Shown in pieces: positions 56,315-64,000 of a DNA stretch of 64,000 nt. The position numbers and the translations under genes are program-made. Origin of the DNA: Caulobacter sp. (lineage in GTDB: Bacteria; Pseudomonadota; Alphaproteobacteria; Caulobacterales; Caulobacteraceae); NCBI RefSeq assembly GCF_017744445.1, contig NZ_JAGIBH010000018.1:1-64000 (forward strand), given 5' to 3'. Under the pieces are notes generated by a model. The model searched no databases and was not told the origin of the DNA. It worked only from the letters and a program-made list of their open reading frames with translations. Position 1 is the first letter of the stretch; each line of letters begins with the position of its first letter.

Positions 56315-58740
56315 TTCGCGCCTTCGTCCTTCTTGGCGTCGTCCTTCTTCGGCTCTTCGGCGGGCAGGGTGGCCAGGCCGCCCGGCTCGACCTTGAGGTT
56401 GGCGTCTTTCATGCGGTTGGCCGTGTCTGGCGCCTTCTGGATCTTGAGCGTCATCGGTGCGATGGCGCCCTCATAGACATTGTTGCCGCGATCGGCGTCG
56501 GCGGTTTCCCAGAGCGGATCAAGTTCGGCGCCCTTCAGGTCCTTGGGCGAGACGTACTGCCAGGTGACCTGCTTGGAATTCTTTCGCCAGATCTCGGCCG
56601 GAATGCGGACGGTCTGGGTGCTGCCGTCGGTGAAGTCCATCTTCAGGATGACCGGCATCACCAGGCCGCCGATGTTGCGGAAGGTAAAGCGGTAGAAGTT
56701 GTCCTTCAGCTCTTGAGCCGCACGCTCTTCGGGCGTCAGGTCCTCGAGCGCCGTCTTGGCCTTCTTGCGGCTGCTCTCGAAGACCGAGAACTGATCGGTC
56801 TCGTTATAGAAGTCCCGGACCTTAGGGTCGCGCTCCACCACCGTCGCGCCGGTGTTGTTGGCGGCGGTGCGCGATTGCGGCTCCTTGGCGTCCAGGCTCT
56901 TGCGGGCGCTGGCCTCGATGTCGGGGTCGCCGCTGTCCAGGCGCGCCTTGACGATCTTGTCCAGCGCGATGTCGACATGGTCGGTCGAGTAGAACCAGCC
57001 GCGCCAGAACCAGTCCAGATCGACGCCAGACGACTCTTCCATGGTGCGGAAGAAGTCGTACGGGGTCGGGTGCTTGAAGCGCCAGCGGTTGGCGTACTCC
57101 TTGAAAGCGCGATCGAAGAGCTCGCGGCCCATGACCGTCTCGCGCAGGATCACCAGGGCCGTGGCCGGCTTGGAGTAGCCGTTCGGGCCGAACTGGATGA
57201 CCGAGTCCGATTGGGTCATCAGCGGCACCTGGTCCTGACTGACCATGTACTCGACGATGTCCTTGGGCTCGCCGCGGCGCGACGGGAACGCCTTGTCCCA
57301 CTGCACCTCGGCCTGGAACTCGAGGAAGCTGTTGAGGCCCTCGTCCATCCAGGTCCACTGGCGCTCGTCGGAATTGACAATCATCGGGAAGTAGTTGTGG
57401 CCGACCTCGTGGATGACCACGCCGATCAGGCCATACTTGGCGCGTTCGGTGTAGGTGAGAGCGCCGGTCTTCTTGTCCTTCACCGGCCGCGGGCCGTTGA
57501 AGCTGATCATCGGATACTCCATCCCGCCGACCGGGCCGTTGACCGACTGGGCCACCGGATAGGGGTAGGCGAAGGTGAAGTCTGAATAGACCTTCAGGGT
57601 GTGGGCGATGGACTTGGTGGAATAGGCGTCCCACAGCGGACGGGCTTCCTTCGGGAAGAAGGACATGGCCATGACCACCGGGTGGGCCGCGTCGCCCGCC
57701 TGCTTCACGCCCAAAGCGTCCCAGACGAACTTGCGCGAGCTGGCCCAGCCGAAGTCGCGGACGTTGCTGGCCTGGAAGACCCAGGTCTTTTCGGTCTTGG
57801 CCTTGCCCTTTTCGGCCGCCAGGGCCTCTTCGGGCGTCACGACATAGACCGGCTCGCTGGCCGTGCGGGCCTTTGCCAGGCGGTCGCGCTGGGCGGCGCT
57901 CAGGACGGCGGCCGCGTTCTGCAGGACGCCGGTGGCCGAGACCACGTGGTCGGACGGCACGGTCAGGGCGACGCGGTAGTCGCCGAATTCCAGGGTGAAC
58001 TCGCCCGCGCCGAGGAAGGCCTTGTTGTGCCAGCCTTCGTAGTCCGAATAGACGGCCAGGCGCGGGAACCACTGGGCGCCCTCATAGATGCAGTTGCCGT
58101 CCTCGCCCTTGCCGGTGAAGCACTCATAACCGCTACGGCCGCCGACGACCTTGTTCTCGATCATCGGCAGCGACCATTCGATGGTCAGCTTGGTTTCGCC
58201 GCCGTTGGCGCGCACCGCCGCCGGCAGATCGACGCGCAGCAGGGTGTCGACCACGGTGAACTTCAGCGGACGACCCGAAGCGTCCTTCACCGACGTGATG
58301 GTGAAACCGCCTTCCCAGTCCTTGAAGCGCTGGATGCGGCGCACCTGGCCCAGGCTGATGGTGTCGCCAGAGACGGTCTCGGTCAGCTTGCTGATCGAGT
58401 TGCGCTTGGCGTCCTGCTCCAGCAGCAGCCACAGATAGGGCAGGCTGTCGGGGGAGTTGTTCTTGTAGGTGATCGTCTCGCGGCCCGTCAGCAGCTTGGT
58501 GTCTTCGTCCAGGCGCACGGCGACGTCGTAGTCGACCTTCTGCTGCCAATAGCGATAGCCCGGCGCGCCCGCGGCGTTGCGGTAGTCGCTCGGGGACGGC
58601 CAGTCCTCGCCTTCCAACTGGCGGAACTTGTCGTCGAACGGCGCCTTGGTCTGCTTGATGGCGTCGGCGTGAGCCACGGAAACGGCGAGCGCGGCCGCGA
58701 TAACGCCGGCCACGGCGTAACGGATGGAACGCTTGGACAA
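56311..58740 (-). CDS. M1-family zinc metallopeptidase
   Basis: An 809-aa exported aminopeptidase-like protein. Signal peptide VAGVIAAALAVSVAHA; an N-terminal beta-saddle domain (YDVAVRLDEDTKLLTGRETITYKN), then the gluzincin catalytic centre VVIHEVGHNYFPMIVNSDERQWTWMDEGLN (split here as HEVGH, 18 residues, E) near residue 445. GGMEYP, the M1 variant of GxMEN, is about 45 residues earlier. The C-terminus is charged (KKDDAKKDEGAK). It would trim peptides in the periplasm, perhaps supplying the TonB receptor pathway upstream in the same direction. It heads a pair with the DUF6702 gene. Confidence 0.9.
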   Translation of the reverse strand: MSKRSIRYAVAGVIAAALAVSVAHADAIKQTKAPFDDKFRQLEGEDWPSPSDYRNAAGAPGYRYWQQKVDYDVAVRLDEDTKLLTGRETITYKNNSPDSLPYLWLLLEQDAKRNSISKLTETVSGDTISLGQVRRIQRFKDWEGGFTITSVKDASGRPLKFTVVDTLLRVDLPAAVRANGGETKLTIEWSLPMIENKVVGGRSGYECFTGKGEDGNCIYEGAQWFPRLAVYSDYEGWHNKAFLGAGEFTLEFGDYRVALTVPSDHVVSATGVLQNAAAVLSAAQRDRLAKARTASEPVYVVTPEEALAAEKGKAKTEKTWVFQASNVRDFGWASSRKFVWDALGVKQAGDAAHPVVMAMSFFPKEARPLWDAYSTKSIAHTLKVYSDFTFAYPYPVAQSVNGPVGGMEYPMISFNGPRPVKDKKTGALTYTERAKYGLIGVVIHEVGHNYFPMIVNSDERQWTWMDEGLNSFLEFQAEVQWDKAFPSRRGEPKDIVEYMVSQDQVPLMTQSDSVIQFGPNGYSKPATALVILRETVMGRELFDRAFKEYANRWRFKHPTPYDFFRTMEESSGVDLDWFWRGWFYSTDHVDIALDKIVKARLDSGDPDIEASARKSLDAKEPQSRTAANNTGATVVERDPKVRDFYNETDQFSVFESSRKKAKTALEDLTPEERAAQELKDNFYRFTFRNIGGLVMPVILKMDFTDGSTQTVRIPAEIWRKNSKQVTWQYVSPKDLKGAELDPLWETADADRGNNVYEGAIAPMTLKIQKAPDTANRMKDANLKVEPGGLATLPAEEPKKDDAKKDEGAK

Positions 58741-58758
58741 CTTTTGAGAGCCCCTCAG

Positions 58759-58779
58759 AATGCGGACGGAAACCGCATT
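58759..58779. promoter_or_regulatory. Inverted repeat between TonB receptor and M1 peptidase genes
   Basis: AATGCGG, loop ACGGAAA, CCGCATT, in the 90-bp gap. It may be an intercistronic hairpin that attenuates or protects the mRNA. Confidence 0.4.
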
Positions 58780-58830
58780 GGGACCTTGGCGATGCAGGAC
58801 GGGGAAATCATCCCTTTTTCGCGGCGCGTG

Positions 58831-60888
58831 TCAGAAATTGAGTTTCATGCCCACGCGAACGGCGCGCGGCTCCACGGGATGGAAATGGACGTCCTCAACG
58901 CCCCGCGCCGGCTCGCCGGGCAAGCGCGAGGCGTAGGCATAGGCGATGTCGTCCCGCTTGCTGTTGGTCACATTCAGGACCTCAACCACCAGGCTGGCGC
59001 GGCCGAAGTCCCGCGCCAAGAGCGCATTGACCAGGCTGGTGGGCCGCGAGCGGACGGAATTGTCCTCGAGCAGCGGCGCCCCGCCAAGGCGGCGATAGGT
59101 GAGCGACAGGGTCGAGCTATCGGTCAGGCTCCAGCTGGCGCCGGCGCTGATCACCGCGTCGACAGCGTTTGGGATGCGGTCGCCGGTGTTGAAGCGCGCG
59201 TGGGTCCCGGCGTAGGCGGCGGTGATGTTGAGGCGCGAGGTCGCACGCCAGTCGGCCAGCAACTCAACGCCCTTGCGGCGGGTCGCGCTGGCCGCCTCGG
59301 TGAAGCCAGCGTCGCCGACATAGACCAGTTCGGAGTCGACACGCAGCGCCCAGGCCGCCGCCGTCAGGGTCAGGCCCTCGTGCATCCAGCGCAGGCCCAG
59401 TTCCGCGCCGTCCGTCGGCGACAGCAACGGGGCGCGCTCGGCTGGATCACCGGTAACCGGATCGATGGCGATCACCGCGCCGCGAGCGTCGTTCGAGTGG
59501 AAGCCGCGGCCAGCGTCGGCGTAGAGTTCGAAGACCTTCGAGATCCGCCATGCCAGGGCCAGCTTGGGGCTGACCAGGATGTCGCCGACCTGGCCGGCGT
59601 TGCGCGGATCACCGGCCCGAACGTCCGCGCCCATGGCGTCGGCGCGCAGGCCAAAGGTGGCGTCCAGCTTGCCGAACTGTCGGATGGCCTCGCCCCACAG
59701 GGCCGTCGACCATTCGGTCAGGGCGTCCTGGCGCACGGTCGCGCGGCGCACGCGGGCGGTGGTGCGATAAAGGCCAACCTTTCCGATGTCGTCCACGCGC
59801 GCCGAGACGCCGGCGCGCAAGCGCCAGCCGCCGGTCGGGGTCCAACGCTTCGTCAGCGCGCCGCCATAGATCCAGCGCTGGTCGGCCTGCTGGAACTGGT
59901 CGCCATTGACCGGGTCGTCGAGGAAGTAGGTGAAGTTCGAATAGAGATCGAGCTTGTAGCGCTGGATGTAGACCACCGTGTCCAGCCCGCGCAGCAGGTC
60001 GCGGCGTCGAGCCGACAGCATGTAGCGCGAGGTCTGGCCGCCATCGGTCGTGTCGACGGCGTCGAGCCTGCCGAGTGTCCCGGCCTCGACCGCGCGGCGC
60101 GGGATCTGGTCGGTGGCGTTCCAGCCGGCGTCGTAGGCGAGCGCGGTGATCGACCAGCCGTCGACGATGGCGCGGCCCAGCAGGTTGATCTTCTTGCTGT
60201 CCTCCGGCGTCGACCACGCGCCGCGGGTCGTGGAGAGGTCGGCGGCGACCAGGACCTTCTGGCTGAGCGCTTTCGACCCTACGACACGATAATAGTCGTT
60301 CTCGCCGACCCAGGCCTGCAGGCCATCGCCGTGCAAGTGGTCTGCGGTCTCGAACGCGACCGCGCCGGCGGTGGCGAAGTCGCCGTTCTCGGCCGCGTAG
60401 GGGCCCTTCCTAAAGCCGATGTCGTGGACGAACTCCGGCGTCAGAACGTTGAGATCGAGGTAGCCCTGGCCATGGCCATGCGAGGGCAGATTCAGCGGTA
60501 CGCCGTCCAGCGACGCAGCCAGGTCGGTGCCGTGGTCCAGGTTGAAGCCGCGCAAGAAGTACTGATTGGCCTTGCCCGCGCCCGAGTGCTGGGTGGCGGC
60601 AAGGCCCGGCACGGCCTCGATCAGTTCACCGGGGCGCAGCAGCGGCCGCACGGCGAAGTCTGCATAGGCGATGCGGCCCTCGCTGGCGGATTTGGCGCGG
60701 CCGATCTCATTGGCGCGTCGGCCCCAGACCGCGACTGTCTCGACCTCTTGGGCCTGCGCGGTTGCACCCAAGATCGCCGCCAGTGACGTGGCGGCCAGCA
60801 CGCTGCTCAGACGTGAGCCCGCGCATTTTCGATATTGGCGCGGAGCGATCCGGCTACGCTTCACTGCGACAGGCCCAAGGCGCGACAT
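58831..60888 (-). CDS. TonB-dependent outer-membrane receptor
   Basis: A 685-aa receptor. After a signal region (LSSVLAATSLAAILGATAQAQ) comes EVETVAVWGRR as a TonB-box-like segment, the plug domain (RPGELIEAVPGLAATQHSG, NQYFLRGFNLDHGTDLAASLDGVP, FRKGPY) and a 22-strand barrel with many aromatic/arginine strands, ending in VRVGMKLNF with terminal phenylalanine. ATG 60888 gives a signal-bearing start; the upstream frame to 61053 is unlikely. Ligand is not evident; the FLRGFNLDHGTDLA plug is common in receptors of Caulobacterales and sphingomonads. It probably forms a unit with the M1 peptidase and DUF6702 genes. Confidence 0.88.
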   Translation of the reverse strand: MSRLGPVAVKRSRIAPRQYRKCAGSRLSSVLAATSLAAILGATAQAQEVETVAVWGRRANEIGRAKSASEGRIAYADFAVRPLLRPGELIEAVPGLAATQHSGAGKANQYFLRGFNLDHGTDLAASLDGVPLNLPSHGHGQGYLDLNVLTPEFVHDIGFRKGPYAAENGDFATAGAVAFETADHLHGDGLQAWVGENDYYRVVGSKALSQKVLVAADLSTTRGAWSTPEDSKKINLLGRAIVDGWSITALAYDAGWNATDQIPRRAVEAGTLGRLDAVDTTDGGQTSRYMLSARRRDLLRGLDTVVYIQRYKLDLYSNFTYFLDDPVNGDQFQQADQRWIYGGALTKRWTPTGGWRLRAGVSARVDDIGKVGLYRTTARVRRATVRQDALTEWSTALWGEAIRQFGKLDATFGLRADAMGADVRAGDPRNAGQVGDILVSPKLALAWRISKVFELYADAGRGFHSNDARGAVIAIDPVTGDPAERAPLLSPTDGAELGLRWMHEGLTLTAAAWALRVDSELVYVGDAGFTEAASATRRKGVELLADWRATSRLNITAAYAGTHARFNTGDRIPNAVDAVISAGASWSLTDSSTLSLTYRRLGGAPLLEDNSVRSRPTSLVNALLARDFGRASLVVEVLNVTNSKRDDIAYAYASRLPGEPARGVEDVHFHPVEPRAVRVGMKLNF

Positions 60889-61293
60889 TACGGGAATTCC
60901 AATGTCCAATCCGCGAATTGAGCCTCTCGGCCAGATGGACGGCAGAAGCGCCAGTTGCGGCTTTGACCGTATGACGACAGCGGAGTCTAGTGTGACGAGC
61001 GCCCCTCGTCCGACTCTGTAAGACGGAGCCCAACGTCCGCGCCTTGAAGGCATGCCAACGTCAGCAGATGGCGCTGATGCCCACTCGTCATCTGCCTCCG
61101 GCTTTGGAGGAAGTATCGCGCGTTTTGCGCGATCAATTTTTCAGTGGTCTGTGTTCCCGAACCGGCGCGAACGAGTCCTTACTCCGAGCTGGCAAGGGCC
61201 TGTTGCTGGCGTGAAAGCCGTATCGGCTCGTGACGGCTTCGCCGACGCACTCGCATTAGGATTGTGTTACTCTCGCCCAATCGGGAGGGTGAC
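60889..61293. other. Divergent intergenic region
   Basis: About 400 bp between the TonB receptor and LuxR-type genes. It is less GC-rich than its flanks in parts (for example near 61130-61150) and must hold both promoters. No gene or clear operator was found; frames crossing it have no coding character. Confidence 0.45.
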
Positions 61294-62091
61294 GTGCGGG
61301 TTGACGAGCGGGAGTTCCAGGCGATTGGCCTTCTGTGGGGCGAGCTCACAGAGTTTCCGGCGGGTGATGTGGCGGGCGCCCGGGAGCATTGCTTTGCGGA
61401 GTTGGCCCGGATTATCGGGTCGGAGAATGTTTTCTGGGTCGCGGCGCATCAGGCCGCGCCCGACGCGGGCGATCTGCTTGACGGATGGCGGCCGCGCGCG
61501 GTGGCGCGGCTGCATAGTAATCCGGCGCTGGATCAGAAGCTGGCCGACGTGATCCGGCAGATGAACGGCGCGACCGTCGATCCCATGACGCTGGCCAACA
61601 ATCGCGAGGCCGGCCGCACTCGGGCGTTTCTGCGCGGGGAACTTGTCGCGGATGAGACCTGGGAGCGCAGTGCGCTGGTCAACGAGACCCTGCGGCCGCG
61701 CGGTGTCCGTGACCGGATCATTGCGACCCTGCCGCTTCCCGGTGGTCGCGAGGCCCACATCGGCCTGGACCGCGGGCCGAGCGACCGGTTCTTCGGCGAA
61801 CGCGAGCGGGACCTGCTGCACCTGTTCCTGCTCGGGTCGCAGGCGTTCCACCACGAGCAGTTCCTGGCCTATGGCGTGGCGCTGCCGGCGCTGACCCCGC
61901 GCGAGCGGGCGGTGCTGTCGCTGCTGCTGACCGAGATGACCGAGCGCGAGATCGGCGAAGCCCTGGGCCTGACCTGGCGCAGCACCCACCAGTACTGTGT
62001 CTCGATCTTCCGCAAGTGCGGCGTGCGGGGGCGGCTGGGCCTGATGGCCCTGTGGCTGCGTAATCCTGGCGCGCGACCCCCTGCTACCTAG
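61294..62091 (+). CDS. LuxR-family transcriptional regulator
   Basis: A 265-aa regulator. The C-terminal LTPRERAVLSLLLTEMTEREIGEALGLTWRSTHQYCVSIFRKCGVRGR is a LuxR/GerE helix-turn-helix (written here as one run of motif blocks: LTPRE, REIGEALGL, TxxxYxxxIFxK). The N-terminal 190 residues are a GAF-like sensor region without an autoinducer-binding signature I recognise. GTG 61294 is used because GGGAGGG lies just upstream; GTG 61264 is in frame. It is 71 bp upstream of the TpsA gene on the same strand and could control it. Confidence 0.8.
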   Translation: MRVDEREFQAIGLLWGELTEFPAGDVAGAREHCFAELARIIGSENVFWVAAHQAAPDAGDLLDGWRPRAVARLHSNPALDQKLADVIRQMNGATVDPMTLANNREAGRTRAFLRGELVADETWERSALVNETLRPRGVRDRIIATLPLPGGREAHIGLDRGPSDRFFGERERDLLHLFLLGSQAFHHEQFLAYGVALPALTPRERAVLSLLLTEMTEREIGEALGLTWRSTHQYCVSIFRKCGVRGRLGLMALWLRNPGARPPAT

Positions 62092-62162
62092 CAGAATTGG
62101 CAGGTTCGCCGCCCTCGCTAGGTTGATCCCGCTGTTGTGGGGCAGGCGAGGGGATCTGGACG

Positions 62163-64000
62163 ATGGGGCGATCGCGACGCGATCGGAACGGCAGCTGGCG
62201 CGCGGCCGTCATGGCCTGTACGGCTCTGGTTCCGCTGCTGGCGCCGGACATGGCGCGGGCCGGGCCCGAGACGCCGACCGTCGTCGCTGGTCAGGTCACA
62301 GTGTCCGGCGCCGGGCCGGTCCTGACGGTCACGCAAGGCACTGACCGGGCCATCGTCAACTGGCAGAGCTTCTCTATCGCGCCGGGCGAGACCACGCGCT
62401 TCGTGCAGCCCTCGGCGACGGCGGCGATCCTGAACCGGGTGACCGGCGCCGATCCGTCGGCGATCATGGGGCAGCTCAGCGCCAACGGCCGGGTCTATCT
62501 GATCAATCCCAACGGCGTGGTGATCGGTCCGCAGGGGCGGGTCGAGGCGGGCGGCTTCGTCGCCTCGACGCTGGATGCGTCCAACAGCGACTTCCTGAGT
62601 GGCGGGCCCCTGCGGTTCGCCGGCGCCTCGACGGCCGGGGTCAAGGTCTTGGGCGCGCTGAAGGTCGAGGGCGGTGACGCGGTGCTGGTCGCTCGGCGGG
62701 TCGAGAACGCCGGCCGCATCGAGGCGGCCGACGGCCAGGCGGTTCTGGCGGCGGGCGGCTCGGTGCTCTACGTGCCCGGCGGCGGCGACATCGTCATTGA
62801 GACGCCGGCCGAGGGCGCTCTCGTCGACAACAGCGGCGCGATCACGGCAGCCGCGGCGCAGCTGCGGGCGGCGGGCGGCGCCTACGCCCTGGCGGTGCGG
62901 TCGACCGGCGAGGTCTCGGCGACCAGCGTGCGCAACGTCGGCGGACGAATCGTGCTGGACGCCGGCGAGGGAGAGGCCAGCCTGGACGGGACCCTGCGCG
63001 CCCGCGACGGCGACAAGGGCGGCCAGGTGGTGGTCGCGGGGCGGACGATCGGCCTCACCGAGACCGCCCTGATCGACGCCTCCGGTCCCCTGGGCGGCGG
63101 ACGCGTGGCAGTCGGCGGCGGCGCGCACGGCGCCGACGCCACCATCCGTAACGCCGAGCGGGTCACAGTCGCGGCCGGCGCCCGTCTCGAGGCCAGCGCG
63201 ACGACGCGCGGCGACGGCGGGACCCTGGTGGTCTGGTCGGACCGCGAGACCGATTTTCGGGGCGCGATCAAGGGGCGCGGGGGCGTCGAGGGCGGCAACG
63301 GCGGCTGGGCCGAGGTGTCGGGCAAGACCCTGACCTATCGCGGCCGGACCGACATGAGCGCGCCGCTAGGGCGGGCCGGCAAGTTGCTGCTCGATCCGGC
63401 CGACCTGACGATCGACGGGACCTTTGCAACCTCGATCGTCAACGATCTTCTGGGAGCCGATTTCGAGATCGTCGTCGACAACGAGCTGACCGTGGCGTCG
63501 GACATCATCAGCGCCGCGCCCCAGTCGCTGAGGCTTGTGGCGCCGACGATCCGGATCAATGCCGACATCACCGTCGGCGGGACGCTGAGCTTCGACGGCA
63601 ATGCGGGCGCGGGTCTTCCCCCCAATGCCTTGACCTCGGCCTCCGGCGCGGACCTGAACGCGTCGACCATCTTCCTGCAGAGCCTCTTTGAGACGGTGGA
63701 TCTGCAGGGACGCGTGACGACGCCGTCGCTGCAGTTGAACGGCGGGAGCGGCGGCTATTTCAGCATCGCCAACGCAAACAACGATATCGACGACGCCTTC
63801 GTCATCAATGACCAGAACTTCTCCGGCAACTTCAGACTGGCTACGACCGGAAACCTCCAGCTCTGGGGCGATTTCCTGAATGCGAACGGCAATATCGACG
63901 TCGTCGCCGACGGAGACCTGAGCGTCAACCTGCCGCTTATGGCGACCCAGGTCACCCTGGTCGCCGGCGACGCCTTTAAGAACCTCAAGGGAACGACCCT
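62163..64000 (+). CDS. TpsA adhesin with filamentous haemagglutinin domain, 3' partial
   Basis: The frame runs from ATG 62163 off the right edge (at least 612 aa). A signal peptide (VMACTALVPLLAPDMARA) is followed by the two-partner secretion domain: IVNWQSFSIAPGETTRFVQP, ILNRVTGADPSAIMG, and YLINPNGVVIGPQG with the NPNG motif needed for TpsB recognition. Beta-helical haemagglutination repeats rich in Gly, Ala and Asn follow (AGRIEAADGQAVLAAGG, ASGPLGGGRVAVGGG). It is a large secreted adhesin or exoprotein. The only TpsB in the window is at 15184-16800, so the pair is not adjacent. Confidence 0.9.
   Translation, partial: MGRSRRDRNGSWRAAVMACTALVPLLAPDMARAGPETPTVVAGQVTVSGAGPVLTVTQGTDRAIVNWQSFSIAPGETTRFVQPSATAAILNRVTGADPSAIMGQLSANGRVYLINPNGVVIGPQGRVEAGGFVASTLDASNSDFLSGGPLRFAGASTAGVKVLGALKVEGGDAVLVARRVENAGRIEAADGQAVLAAGGSVLYVPGGGDIVIETPAEGALVDNSGAITAAAAQLRAAGGAYALAVRSTGEVSATSVRNVGGRIVLDAGEGEASLDGTLRARDGDKGGQVVVAGRTIGLTETALIDASGPLGGGRVAVGGGAHGADATIRNAERVTVAAGARLEASATTRGDGGTLVVWSDRETDFRGAIKGRGGVEGGNGGWAEVSGKTLTYRGRTDMSAPLGRAGKLLLDPADLTIDGTFATSIVNDLLGADFEIVVDNELTVASDIISAAPQSLRLVAPTIRINADITVGGTLSFDGNAGAGLPPNALTSASGADLNASTIFLQSLFETVDLQGRVTTPSLQLNGGSGGYFSIANANNDIDDAFVINDQNFSGNFRLATTGNLQLWGDFLNANGNIDVVADGDLSVNLPLMATQVTLVAGDAFKNLKGTT

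Noticed and set aside
57601..60786. 1061-aa plus-strand ORF
   Set aside because: Antisense to the M1 peptidase and TonB receptor genes, both of which have clear domains.

Overview
The window is about 64 kb of uniformly GC-rich DNA from an alphaproteobacterium, most probably a Caulobacter-type organism. The clues are GcrA-family cell-cycle regulator sequences, SOS boxes of the alphaproteobacterial GTTC-N7-GTTC type, an imuA-imuB-dnaE2 cassette, FecR/CHASE2 signalling and two-partner secretion. A plasmid replicon lies in the middle: an RPA-type initiator, iterons, a P1-like parAB operon with parS-like palindromes, a relaxase with a recognisable Q-type oriT, a coupling protein and a TrbB/VirB11 ATPase. 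The simplest reading is a large plasmid, or a plasmid integrated in a chromosome. No rRNA or tRNA gene was recognised.

Layout. 0-4 kb: 3' part of an RTX-like secreted repeat protein and a membrane acyltransferase. 4-7.3 kb: a lower-GC accessory patch with an ADP-ribosyltransferase-like protein, an unknown GTK-motif protein and an N6-adenine-type DNA methyltransferase, a candidate defence cassette. 7.3-10.2 kb: a DEDDh exonuclease, a MNT-HEPN gene broken by a stop codon, and a GcrA paralogue. 10.2-18.7 kb: surface and signalling block with a FecR protein, CHASE2 hybrid kinase, two CheY-like regulators, a TpsB transporter and an EAL phosphodiesterase. 18.8-34.2 kb: plasmid core (gcrA-like remnant, DUF2493 gene, ssb, rep/oriV, parAB, TraF, SleB-like hydrolase, two small genes behind a duplicated 289-bp structured leader, TraD-like gene, oriT, MobQ-type relaxase, TraG, TrbB). 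34.2-44.5 kb: SOS and mutagenesis block (imuA-imuB-dnaE2, a UvrD-like helicase, dinB). 44.5-55.6 kb: serine hydrolase with an OmpR/kinase pair, then a MacB-like ABC exporter divergent from an NtrC-like regulator/kinase pair. 55.8-64 kb: TonB receptor, M1 peptidase and DUF6702 operon, a LuxR regulator, and the 5' part of a TpsA adhesin.

How parts fit. The rep-iteron-parAB-palindrome block would maintain the replicon. The oriT polarity, read by analogy with RSF1010, places the rep/par/ssb side as the leading region. All genes there from ssb to the 109-aa gene lie on the strand that the entering single strand could template. The duplicated structured leader sits in front of two of them, which makes single-strand-active (Frpo-like) promoters a testable idea. 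The transfer gene set seen here is incomplete: a coupling protein and one ATPase but no pilus or channel genes. The mutagenesis genes carry clear LexA-type boxes and should respond to DNA damage.
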